Source of the DNA: Alienimonas chondri
GTDB lineage: Bacteria > Planctomycetota > Planctomycetia > Planctomycetales > Planctomycetaceae
Direction of reading: 5' to 3'
NCBI RefSeq assembly: GCF_013036045.1
Contig: NZ_WTPX01000018.1
Location: 1-52,191 of the forward strand
Length of the DNA stretch: 52,191 nt
Shown: piece after piece, positions 26,651 through 34,529 of the stretch
How the letters are laid out: each line of letters opens with the position of its first letter
Numbering within the stretch: position 1 is the first letter of the stretch
Translations under genes and position numbers: made by a program
The notes under the pieces: model-generated
What the model saw: only the letters and a program-made list of their open reading frames with translations
Told to the model about the DNA's origin: nothing
The model's database searches: none

Positions 26651-27439
26651 ATGGCCGCATCGCCCCCCACCTCTCGATTCCTGCGGTGGGGGTTCCGGCG
26701 GTATCTGCTGGGCGGGTTCCCGTTCGGTCGGGGGATGCTCGCTCGGAACTTCCACGCCGTGCGATTGCTGGAACCGATCCCCGTTCCGTTTGACGACGGC
26801 GGACCGGGCGGTCCGCGGGTCTTCTATTTGAATCACCCTGGTTGGTGGGATCCCTTGGCGGCGGCGGCGTTGGCGGCGTACCTCGTTCCGTTTCGCACGC
26901 CGTACGCACCGATCGATGCGGAAGCGCTTCGGTCGATCCCCTGCGGGCGGGCGCTGGGGCTGTTCGGGGTGGAACGCGACGCTGCGGCCGGCGCTCGCGC
27001 CTTCCTGCGAGGCGCCACGGCCGCGCTGACCGACCCCGCGGCCGATCTGTGGCTCACGCCGCAGGGGACGTTCGCCCCGCCGGAGCGGCGGCCGATCACC
27101 TTCGCCCCCGGATTGGGACACCTGCTGAGCCGCAATCCGAGGCTGACCGCCGTGCCGGTCGCCGTGCGGTACGACTTTTGGAGTGAACGTCGCCCCGAAC
27201 TCCTGCTGGCGGTCGGCGAGCCGGTGCGGCGAAGCGACGTACCGACGGCGGACGACACGTTGGGGCAAGGGACGCCGCGAAGCGAGGCGCGGGGGGACGC
27301 CCCCGTGCGATCCGGGGAGTGCTCCCGGTTCCTCGAGGGGCGTTTGGAGGACATTCTGAGTGAACTCTCCGCGGCGTCGGCGGACCGTGATCCGGGTCGG
27401 TTCCGTCCGCTGCGGTTCGATGGAAACGCCCGGTCCTGA
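26651..27439 (+). CDS. Lysophospholipid acyltransferase-fold protein (CruD/CrtO-like, probable carotenoid or glycolipid acylation)
   Basis: 1-acylglycerol-3-phosphate acyltransferase fold, 262 residues. The catalytic HX4D motif is HPGWWD (His62, Asp67). The usual FPEGTR block is replaced by LTPQGTF near residue 140, a variation I associate with members acting on non-phospholipid acceptors. The ATG at 26651 is chosen because the frame upstream crosses the palindrome at 26526-26578. The gene lies 27 nt before a membrane glycosyltransferase, a pairing found in glycosyl-acyl carotenoid pathways; the substrate here is inference. The C-terminal part (about 205-225) is low complexity and looks like inserted repeat sequence (27262-27320). 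Confidence 0.75.
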   Translation: MAASPPTSRFLRWGFRRYLLGGFPFGRGMLARNFHAVRLLEPIPVPFDDGGPGGPRVFYLNHPGWWDPLAAAALAAYLVPFRTPYAPIDAEALRSIPCGRALGLFGVERDAAAGARAFLRGATAALTDPAADLWLTPQGTFAPPERRPITFAPGLGHLLSRNPRLTAVPVAVRYDFWSERRPELLLAVGEPVRRSDVPTADDTLGQGTPRSEARGDAPVRSGECSRFLEGRLEDILSELSAASADRDPGRFRPLRFDGNARS

Positions 27440-27466
27440 CCGTTCACCCCCGCACTCCGGTTCGCG

Positions 27467-28786
27467 ATGCCGACGTTCGCCCCGCCGGAGACCGCTCTCG
27501 ATTGGCTCGCCTGGGCCTGTTTGGCCTGCGCGGCGCTGCCGGCCGCATTAACAGCGCTGAACCTGCCGGCGTTTCGATCGCCGCGGCGGAGAGGGAACGG
27601 GGCGCCGCCGCGGGTGTCGTTGCTGATCCCGGCTCGGAACGAAGCGGGCGGGATCGGCGAGTGTCTGCACGCGGCGTTGAGCAGCGAAGGGGTCGATCTG
27701 GAGGTGGTCGTGCTGGACGATCACTCGACCGACGGCACCGCGGAGATCGTCGCGGAAGCGGCCCGCGAGGACGGTCGGGTTCGACTCGAACAGGCGCCGC
27801 CGCTGCCGGCCGGGTGGTGCGGGAAGCAGTGGGCCTGCCGCACGCTGGCGGCGCGGGCGGACCGCTCCCGGGAGCTGCTGTGCTTCATCGACGCCGACGT
27901 GCGACTTGCCCCGCACGCCCTCCGCACGCTGTGCGATGAACGGGCGCGGCGGAATGTGGGCCTGCTGGGCGGGTTCCCCCGCGAAGCCTGCGGGACGGCG
28001 ACGGAGGCGGCGGTGATCCCGCTGATCCACTTCGTCCTGCTGGGGTTCCTGCCGATCGCTGCGGCGCGTCGGTTGCGCGGCCCGGCCTGGGCGGCCGGCT
28101 GCGGGCAGCTTTTCCTCACGACCCGCGACGCCTACGAGGCCGTCGGCGGGCATGACGCGGTGAAATCGAGTTTGCACGACGGGCTGACGCTCCCCCGCGC
28201 GTACCGGGCCGCCGGGCAGACGACCGACGTGGTCGACGCGGCGGATCTCGCCGTATGTCGGATGTATCACGGCGCCTCGGAGACCTTCGCCGGGCTGGCG
28301 AAGAACGCGACCGAGGGCGTCGCGGCGCCGGGGCTGATCGGGTTCTTCACCGTCGTGTTGGGTTTGGGGCAGGCGGCGCCGCTGCCGTTGCTGATCGCGG
28401 GGGCCCTGGGGGCGATCACGCTTTCAAATGGGTCGATCGCGGCGCTGCTGGCGGCGGCGGGGCTGTCGTTCGGCACGCGGGCGGCGCTGGCGCTTTCCTA
28501 TCGGCAGCCGTGGCTGGGGGTGGCGCTGCATCCGTTCGGGGTCGCGTTCTTCCTGGCCGTGCAGTGGTACGCGCTGGGGCGAAAGCTGTTGGGCAAACCG
28601 GCGGCGTGGCGGGGGCGGAGCTACAGCCCGGACCTCGTCCCGGCGCCGGACGCCGTCCCGCGGAGCGAACCGACTCGTTCGCCCCTTCCGACCGCGCCGC
28701 GGCCGCGCGAGCTTCGGCCGACGCACCGACCGGCGGCGTCGTTCTCGGCATCTTCCCGACCCGGAGTCTCGGCGCCCGCCCGGTGA
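27467..28786 (+). CDS. Family 2 membrane glycosyltransferase (CruC/CrtQ/HpnB-like)
   Basis: Inner-membrane GT2 enzyme, 439 residues. One membrane segment at about 10-33 precedes the GT-A domain: VSLLIPARNEAGGI, VVVLDDHSTDGT, PLPAGWCGKQWAC and FIDADVRLAP (DXD-type metal site). Several membrane segments follow at about 280-380, with a basic, Pro-rich tail. The PAGWxGKxWAC motif is characteristic of the hopanoid/carotenoid-associated GT2 group. With the preceding acyltransferase this suggests glycosylation and acylation of a C30 carotenoid or similar lipid, but no desaturase or phytoene synthase-like gene is in the window to confirm it. Confidence 0.8.
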   Translation: MPTFAPPETALDWLAWACLACAALPAALTALNLPAFRSPRRRGNGAPPRVSLLIPARNEAGGIGECLHAALSSEGVDLEVVVLDDHSTDGTAEIVAEAAREDGRVRLEQAPPLPAGWCGKQWACRTLAARADRSRELLCFIDADVRLAPHALRTLCDERARRNVGLLGGFPREACGTATEAAVIPLIHFVLLGFLPIAAARRLRGPAWAAGCGQLFLTTRDAYEAVGGHDAVKSSLHDGLTLPRAYRAAGQTTDVVDAADLAVCRMYHGASETFAGLAKNATEGVAAPGLIGFFTVVLGLGQAAPLPLLIAGALGAITLSNGSIAALLAAAGLSFGTRAALALSYRQPWLGVALHPFGVAFFLAVQWYALGRKLLGKPAAWRGRSYSPDLVPAPDAVPRSEPTRSPLPTAPRPRELRPTHRPAASFSASSRPGVSAPAR

Positions 28787-28885
28787 AGAATGAGCGGGCG
28801 GCCCTACAGTAACGGCGTACACCGTTCGCGAAGCGGGGCGATCCCTCCATTTGCGGCTCCTTTCTAATCTCACCACACGCCCGCC

Positions 28886-29392
28886 ATGACTTTCTGGAAA
28901 CGCAATATCCTGCCCGAGGCAGACGCCCAAACCGTCTGCTCGGCGCTGCAAGAAGTGCTCGTCTCCCTGATCGACCTCGGTCTGCAGGGCAAGCAGGCGC
29001 ACTGGAACCTGTTCGGGCCGAACTTTCAGAGTCTGCACGAAAAGCTGGACGCGATCGTCGAGACCGCCCGCCTGACCAGCGACGAAGTCGCCGAACGCAT
29101 GAACCAACTCGGCATCGCCCCGGACGGACGGCGGAACACCGTCGCGGAGAGCAGCCCGCTGGCGAATTACTCCTCCGACTTCGAACCCGTCCCGCAGGCG
29201 CTGCACCTCATCGGCGATCGTCTGCACACCGCGGTGGAGACGATTCGCACCGCCCGGAAGACCGTCGCCGACCCGGACCCGATGACCGAAGACCTGCTGA
29301 TCGCCGTCAGCCAGCAGGTGGAAGAGCACCTCTGGATGATCCAGGCGATGGAGCACGAAGTCGGCGCCGGGGAGCCGTCGAAGCTGCCGTAA
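28886..29392 (+). CDS. dps: Dps family ferritin-like protein
   Basis: Dodecameric DNA-protection and iron-storage protein that oxidises Fe(II) with hydrogen peroxide. The inter-subunit ferroxidase ligands are all present at family spacing: His39, His51, Asp55, Asp66 and Glu70 (in KQAHWNLFGP, LHEKLDAIVE and TSDEVAE). At 168 residues it is full length. The ATG at 28886 is the only sensible start. It is probably monocistronic, with a hairpin 58 nt downstream. No OxyR/Fur box could be recognised upstream by eye. Confidence 0.93.
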   Translation: MTFWKRNILPEADAQTVCSALQEVLVSLIDLGLQGKQAHWNLFGPNFQSLHEKLDAIVETARLTSDEVAERMNQLGIAPDGRRNTVAESSPLANYSSDFEPVPQALHLIGDRLHTAVETIRTARKTVADPDPMTEDLLIAVSQQVEEHLWMIQAMEHEVGAGEPSKLP

Positions 29393-29812
29393 GTCGACAG
29401 GACGCCGGGGGCCGGCCGGACGTCGGCTCTCTGCCAGACAAACGCTGAAGAACCGCGATCGCGGGGCGACGTGCCCCGTCGGTCGCGGTTCCACTTTTGC
29501 GGGATCGACGAGCCGCACGGCCCGCACGGGTTCTCCAGCCGTTTGCGGCCCCGTGGCATGCGGATCTTCGCTATTTTGCCCGATCGGACCGAAAGCGGCC
29601 GCACGTCTTCGGGGGCGACGTACTTTTGCCGGCTGACGGATCGAACGACGCGAACGCATCCCGAGGGGACGCGACTCACGGCGATCGGCGCCGCAGCAGG
29701 GTGTCCCGGGCCGGACGCCGTGCGGACGTTCCGCACGGTCTGCCGGCCTACCGCGGCACGTCCCGGAGGGGTCTGGGGCCGCCGTTTCAAACCGATTACT
29801 GGAGAGTCCCCC
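29393..29812. other. 420-bp gene-free region between dps and the Flp pilin
   Basis: Contains the hairpin at 29450-29491 and the presumed pilin promoter and leader. The frame of the pilin is open upstream to 29471, but that stretch has no start with a leader-like translation and no domain-like sequence. I saw no convincing sigma-54 or other promoter consensus. Confidence 0.6.
29450..29491 (+). terminator. Hairpin downstream of dps, possible terminator
   Basis: GAACCGCGATCGCGGGGC and GCCCCGTCGGTCGCGGTTC form an imperfect stem with a very short loop, followed by CCACTTTTG. The arms share the GAACCGCGA core with the palindrome at 20435-20509, so it may be a repeat-derived terminator. Confidence 0.55.
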
Positions 29813-29998
29813 ATGAGCAACTTCCTGACCAGCGTCAAGACCTTCCTCGAGACCGAGGACGGCCCCACGGCGGTCGAGTACGCCGTCATGCTGGCCCTCA
29901 TCCTGGTGGCCTGCATCGCCACGGTCCAGACGCTGGGCACCAGCGCCAACTCCAAATTCGAAGAGATCAACGGCTACCTCGGCGGCGGCGCCGAGTAG
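29813..29998 (+). CDS. flp: Flp/TadE-type pilin (type IVb)
   Basis: Small pilin, 61 residues. The charged leader ends in EDG, followed by PTAVEYAVMLALILVAC; cleavage after Gly17 puts the conserved Glu at +5 with Tyr at +6, as in Flp pilins. The rest is one hydrophobic helix and a short tail. Such pilins polymerise through a Tad apparatus into adhesive pili. GGAGAG lies upstream of the ATG. No CpaA/TadV peptidase, CpaF ATPase or TadB/C gene is in the window, although a secretin gene follows at 30303. Confidence 0.92.
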   Translation: MSNFLTSVKTFLETEDGPTAVEYAVMLALILVACIATVQTLGTSANSKFEEINGYLGGGAE

Positions 29999-30083
29999 TG
30001 CGATCGGGCCGCCCGAGCGGCCCTGGCTGGCGACGCTGCGTTCACCGCGGTGCACCGTAAGCCTTCCGTCCTGCTGAGTAACG

Positions 30084-30123
30084 AACCGACCCGGGGGCGA
30101 CCGCCTCCGGGTCGGTTGTTTTT
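30084..30123 (+). terminator. Rho-independent terminator after the Flp pilin
   Basis: AACCGACCCGG (30084-30094) pairs exactly with 30107-30117, with a 12-nt loop, followed by GTTTTT. It is 86 nt beyond the pilin stop and would separate the pilin transcript from the secretin gene. Confidence 0.85.
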
Positions 30124-30302
30124 GCGCTGTGCGACGCACGCGCCGAACGGCGAGGCGTGTTCGCCGCGCCGGGGTCCGGTTAGGGGGTTCGGGCGGTTCG
30201 CTCGTGTCGAGGGGGTCGCCGGGGGATACGGGCGGCCGAACGGTCGATAACTCCGGAGCGACCGGACTTGCCGGTCGAACCGCCTCTTCCCCTGTCTCCC
30301 CC

Positions 30303-32531
30303 ATGGCGATGTCCCGCACGACCGCCCCCCGCCGTTCGGCGTCGGTTTGCGCGGGGATGATCTGTCTCACGGTTGCGGCGCTGTTCTGTTCGGAACGTGC
30401 GCCGGCGTTCGCCCAGACGGCGGCCTCCACGGTTCCCGGGCTGACCGCGGCGACCCGGGCGAAGCTCAATCGCCGGATCACCCTGACGCTGCCCGGCGTC
30501 CCGCTGCGGGAAGCCTTGATGAGCGTCCGCGAAGTCGCGGAGTTGAATCTGGTCATCAATCAGGAACTTGCCGGGACGGTGGACGTCTCGTTCCGCGACG
30601 CCCCCGTGCACGAGGTGCTGGACACGCTGCTGCTCTCCCGCGGATTGGGCTACCGGCCGGTGGGCGACGGGCTGGTGGTGGTGCCGATCGCGGATCTCGG
30701 GGCGGGGAACCCGTTGCTGGCCTCGGAGGTGTTCTCGACGCCCTCGGTCGACCCCATCCAATTGCTGCCGATCGTGGAAGAGATGCTGTCGCCGGAGGGT
30801 CGGGCGCACGCCATGACCGCCGGCCGCTCGCTGGTGGTCTTCGACTACCCCGCCCGGATCGACGCGATCCGCACGCAGGTGGAACGCCTGGACGCCGCCG
30901 CCGCGAGTCGCACCTCCGTTGAGGAGCAGGCCGCTGCCGCGCGGTTGCTGACCGTACCCTCGAGCCGCGGGCCCGGCGGCCGAGCGGGGGCGGGCGACGG
31001 CCAGCCGTTGGACTCCGTGGTGGTGAGACTGCTGTACGTCCCGGCGGCCGAGATGGCCGTCGCGCTCGCCCCGTTGTTGGGAGAGAACGGGCGGGTCTCC
31101 GCGATGGACAACGAAGATCGGTTGCTGGTCGTGGACAGCCCCGCGAACCTCCGGGCGATTCAGTCCGCGATGCAGTCGTTGGACGTGCCGCGGGTGCAGG
31201 TCCGCATTCGGGCGCTGATCTACGACTGTGCGATCGAAGACGGCCGCGATCTCGGATTGAACTGGGGCGGCAGTTTGCGGGGCCGCAGCTTCGCCGCGGA
31301 CGGTACGCCCATGCAATCCATCGCGTTTAGCGGCGTGACGGCGGCCGGCGTGGTGAATCCGACCGCCGCCGGGGCCGTCGTCGCCGCGGCCACCGCCAGC
31401 CGCTACCTCGATCTCACCAGCACGCTGCGGGCGCTCAACGAGAGCAAGGACAGCCGTCTGCTGGCCGACCCGAACGTCGTCGTGCTGAACCACGAACGGG
31501 CCGACATCAAAATCGTCACCGAGGTGCCCTATCAGGAACTGACGCAGAGCGCCCTGGGCGGAGCGATCGGCACGACCTCCTTCCGCGAGGCCGGCGTGCG
31601 GTTGGAAGTCACGCCTCACATCGCCCCGGACCGCACCGTGACGATGCTGGTGCATCCGGAGTTCAGCGTCCTCAGCGGGTTCACCCCGGAAACGAACGCC
31701 CCGATCATCGACACCCGCGAGGCGACGACCACGGTCCGCATCGCCGACCGGGAGACGTTGGTGCTGGGCGGCCTGCGTCAGCGGAGCAAGGTCCGCACGA
31801 AGACCAGCCTGCCCTTCTTCGGGGCGATTCCGGTGGCCGGTCGACTGTTCCGTCAGAACGACTTCGAAGTTCGCGAGAGCGAACTGCTGGTGTTCCTCAC
31901 GCCGGAGATCGTCGGCCCCTGCTATTCCGGCGACTACCGCGAGACCGGCGTGGCGGTGTTCGGTCACAGCGAACTGGAGGCGACCCCCCTCCATCCGCAG
32001 TCGATGGGCACCGACGCCGCGTTGCGCGAAGACCGTTGCGCGTGGGACAATTGCCACTTCGATAAGGCGCTGCGCCGCGGTCCCTGGGGAACATCGGGCG
32101 AAGCGCACTGTGATCTGCCGGCGGAGGTCTTCGCCGCCCCGGTCGTGACGGGGCTAATCGGCCCGGAGTACGGCGAATCGGAGTACGGCGAATCGCATTA
32201 CGGCGAACGCGAGTTCGGCGAAGGCGCCGTGATTCCCCCGGCGCCGGCGCCGCCGTCGGCCCCTCACTGGTCGGAGCCGACGTACGGCGAACCAACCCGC
32301 ACGCGGTCGCTGCCGTCGCCGTCTCCGTATGAAGGCTCGCAGTCCTTCACCGCTCCGCCGAGGTCGTCCGTCCCGCCCTCGGCTCGGTCGCAGAATCCGT
32401 CGGACGCGTCGTCGGCCGCTCTGAGGCCGATTCCCGCGCCGGCTCCCCTCGCCGTCCCGCCGCCGGCGTTCCCGCAGATGGGCGACGAGCCGTCCCCCGG
32501 CGCCGACGCAGCCATCCCGGCTCCGTTCTGA
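30303..32531 (+). CDS. Type II/III/Tad secretin (GspD/CpaC/PilQ-like) with repeat-bearing tail
   Basis: Outer-membrane secretin pore subunit, 742 residues from the ATG at 30303, which gives a signal peptide ending APAFAQ. N-domains follow: VPLREALMSVREVAEL (secretin/TonB short N-terminal type), then two N1-like repeats ending SLDVPRVQVRIRALIYD. The secretin core is intact: VVVLNHERADIKIVTEVPY, REAGVRLEVTPHI, TTTVRIADRETLVLGGL and PFFGAIPVAGRLFR, up to LLVFLTPEIV near residue 537. The last 200 residues are an odd Pro/Glu/Tyr-rich tail with four 15-bp repeats. Its position after an Flp pilin suggests a Tad role, but a terminator separates them and a general secretion role is possible. Confidence 0.88.
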   Translation: MAMSRTTAPRRSASVCAGMICLTVAALFCSERAPAFAQTAASTVPGLTAATRAKLNRRITLTLPGVPLREALMSVREVAELNLVINQELAGTVDVSFRDAPVHEVLDTLLLSRGLGYRPVGDGLVVVPIADLGAGNPLLASEVFSTPSVDPIQLLPIVEEMLSPEGRAHAMTAGRSLVVFDYPARIDAIRTQVERLDAAAASRTSVEEQAAAARLLTVPSSRGPGGRAGAGDGQPLDSVVVRLLYVPAAEMAVALAPLLGENGRVSAMDNEDRLLVVDSPANLRAIQSAMQSLDVPRVQVRIRALIYDCAIEDGRDLGLNWGGSLRGRSFAADGTPMQSIAFSGVTAAGVVNPTAAGAVVAAATASRYLDLTSTLRALNESKDSRLLADPNVVVLNHERADIKIVTEVPYQELTQSALGGAIGTTSFREAGVRLEVTPHIAPDRTVTMLVHPEFSVLSGFTPETNAPIIDTREATTTVRIADRETLVLGGLRQRSKVRTKTSLPFFGAIPVAGRLFRQNDFEVRESELLVFLTPEIVGPCYSGDYRETGVAVFGHSELEATPLHPQSMGTDAALREDRCAWDNCHFDKALRRGPWGTSGEAHCDLPAEVFAAPVVTGLIGPEYGESEYGESHYGEREFGEGAVIPPAPAPPSAPHWSEPTYGEPTRTRSLPSPSPYEGSQSFTAPPRSSVPPSARSQNPSDASSAALRPIPAPAPLAVPPPAFPQMGDEPSPGADAAIPAPF
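32166..32225 (+). repeat. 15-bp tandem repeat in the secretin tail, four units
   Basis: GAGTACGGCGAATCG at 32166-32180 and 32181-32195, then two degenerate copies to 32225. In frame, encoding YGESE-like pentapeptides. Confidence 0.95.
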
Positions 32532-32586
32532 GCACGCGGTTTGCGACCGAGCCATCAGCGGTCCGTCGAACAGCAGCCAAGCAGGA

Positions 32587-34404
32587 CTACGCGGTCGCCC
32601 GTTCTTCCAGCGTCTCCCAGCGTTCGAAGGCGGCTTCCAACTGCTTCGTGAGGGCTGCGTCGCGGTCGGTCGCGGCGGTGATCTCTTCCTGAGAGCGTTG
32701 ATAGAACCCGGCTTCGGCCATCGCGGCGTGCAACTCGGCCTGCTCCGCTTCGAGCTTCTCCATCTTTGCCGGCAGGCCGTCCAGTTCTTTCCGCTCTTTG
32801 AACGATAGCTTCTTGCCGGCCGGCTTGGACTTCGCGGGTGCCTGCGAGTTTCCGGCGGAGGGCGTCACGCCGCCGGCGGCCTCGGCGGCGTCGCGGGCCC
32901 GCATCCAGTCGGAGAACCCGCCGTCGTACTCCTTGAACTGCCCGTCGCCCTCGTAGGCCAGCACGCTCGTGGCGACGTGATCGAGGAAGTCCCGGTCGTG
33001 ACTCACCAGCAGCACGGTGCCGGTGTAGTCCACCAACAGACCCTCCAGCAGTTCGAGCGTCTCCAGATCGAGGTCGTTCGTCGGTTCGTCCAGCACCAGC
33101 ACGTTCGACGGCTTGGTGAACAACCGGGCCAGCAGCAGCCGGTTCCGCTCGCCGCCGGACAGGCTGCCGACCGCCACGTTCACCCGATCCGGGGGGAACA
33201 GGAAGTCGCCGAGGTAGCCGACGACGTGCTTCTTGCGGCCGCCGATCGTGACTTCCTCCGCCCCGTCGGTGACGCTTTCGCGGACGGATTTGGTCGGGTC
33301 GAGCGTGTCGCGAAGCTGATCAAAGTAGGCGACTTCGAGGTTCGTGCCCTCGCGCACCGAGCCGGAATCGGGCGTCAGAGCGCCCAGCAACAACCGCAGG
33401 GCGGTCGTTTTCCCGCAGCCGTTCGGGCCGAGCAGACCGAGTTTGTCGCCGCGCGAGAGGGTCAGGTTCAAGTCGCGGACGGTGGGTTCGCCCGCCCCCG
33501 GGTACGTGAAGGTCACGCTGTCGGCTTTGAGCACGAGCCGACCGCTCTTCTCCGCGGCGGCGGCGACCATGTTGGCGTTGCCGAGCTTCTGGCGGCGGGC
33601 GGCCCGCTGCCGGCGGAGATCCTCCAGAGCCCGCACGCGACCCTCGTTGCGGGTGCGGCGGGCCTTGATCCCCTGGCGGATCCAGGCTTCTTCCCGGGCG
33701 AGCACCTTGTCGAACGCCGCCGCTTGCGCCTCCTCGGCCTCCAACTGCTGCGCCCGGCGGGTGAGGAACGTTTCGTAATCGCACTCCCAGGCGCTGAGGC
33801 CGCCGCGGTCCAGTTCGCCGATGCGATTGGCGACCCGCTTCAGGAACGCCCGGTCGTGGGTGACGAACAGCACCGCGCCCCGCAGGCTCCCGGCGAGCTT
33901 CTCCACGACGGCGATCGATTCCACGTCGAGGTGGTTCGTCGGTTCGTCCAGCAGCAATACGTCCGGGTCCGGGGCGAGGGCGCGGGCCAGCAGGGCGCGC
34001 CGCTTCCGTCCGGCGGAGAGGTCGGCGAACTGCTCGTCGGGATCGAGGTTCAACTCGCCGATCACGCGGTCGACGGCGATGTCGATCTCCCAGTCCTCGG
34101 GCGGGTGCTCCTTCTGGGCGCCGGCGGCCTGGGCGCCGCGGGTGACGACCTCGCGGACCGTGCCCGCGGTGCCGGCGGGGACTTCCTGTTCGAGCCGCGT
34201 CAGCACGCGGCCCTTCTGCACGTTGATCGCGCCTTCGTCGGGCGCGAGGTTGCCCGCCGCGAGGTTCATCAGCGTGCTCTTGCCGGCGCCGTTCCGGCCG
34301 ACCAACGCCATCCGTTGCCCCGCTTCGAGCCGCAGCGTCACGCCGTTCAGCAGCGCAGCCTCCCCGTGGGAAAAGGTGACGTCTTCGAGGGACAGCAGCG
34401 ACAT
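32587..34404 (-). CDS. uup: ABC-F family ATPase (Uup-like)
   Basis: Soluble twin-ATPase protein, 605 residues. ABC-F proteins act on ribosomes or on DNA rather than as membrane transporters. First domain: Walker A GRNGAGKST, signature LSAGRKRRALLARAL, Walker B LLLDEPTNHLD. A linker rich in Arg/Lys follows, then the second domain with GPNGCGKTT, LSGGERNRLLLARLF and LVLDEPTNDLD. The C-terminal 85 residues form a probable coiled coil (KLEAEQAELHAAMAEA), as in Uup. The ATG at 34404 gives the canonical start MSLLSLEDVTFSHGE; the longer upstream frame is repeat-rich and would overlap the DUF3592 gene antiparallel to its meaning. Uup is the closest subfamily by architecture; EttA-like is less likely. 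Confidence 0.9.
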   Translation of the reverse strand: MSLLSLEDVTFSHGEAALLNGVTLRLEAGQRMALVGRNGAGKSTLMNLAAGNLAPDEGAINVQKGRVLTRLEQEVPAGTAGTVREVVTRGAQAAGAQKEHPPEDWEIDIAVDRVIGELNLDPDEQFADLSAGRKRRALLARALAPDPDVLLLDEPTNHLDVESIAVVEKLAGSLRGAVLFVTHDRAFLKRVANRIGELDRGGLSAWECDYETFLTRRAQQLEAEEAQAAAFDKVLAREEAWIRQGIKARRTRNEGRVRALEDLRRQRAARRQKLGNANMVAAAAEKSGRLVLKADSVTFTYPGAGEPTVRDLNLTLSRGDKLGLLGPNGCGKTTALRLLLGALTPDSGSVREGTNLEVAYFDQLRDTLDPTKSVRESVTDGAEEVTIGGRKKHVVGYLGDFLFPPDRVNVAVGSLSGGERNRLLLARLFTKPSNVLVLDEPTNDLDLETLELLEGLLVDYTGTVLLVSHDRDFLDHVATSVLAYEGDGQFKEYDGGFSDWMRARDAAEAAGGVTPSAGNSQAPAKSKPAGKKLSFKERKELDGLPAKMEKLEAEQAELHAAMAEAGFYQRSQEEITAATDRDAALTKQLEAAFERWETLEERATA

Positions 34405-34529
34405 GAACGTTCGGCGAGCGGGGGGCGTCAGCCCCCTGAGCGACCGACCAGAGAGCCGGCGAGGGGGGGCGGACGGGACTGTCGCCCCCCGCCCGCGGTT
34501 CGGCAAGGGCCGCGGTCCGGCAAGGACCG
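34405..34529. repeat. GC-rich repeat-laden spacer upstream of the ABC-F gene
   Basis: Contains CGGGGGGCGTCAGCCCCCTG and GGGGGGGCGGACGG...CGCCCCCCGCC hairpins, and the direct repeat CGGCAAGGxCCG (34501-34530). It resembles the palindromes elsewhere in the window but the arms are less regular. Confidence 0.5.

Noticed and set aside
29550-29580. Possible sigma-54 promoter (TGGCA...TTCGC) upstream of the pilin
   Set aside because: The spacing between the GG and GC elements does not fit the required distance.
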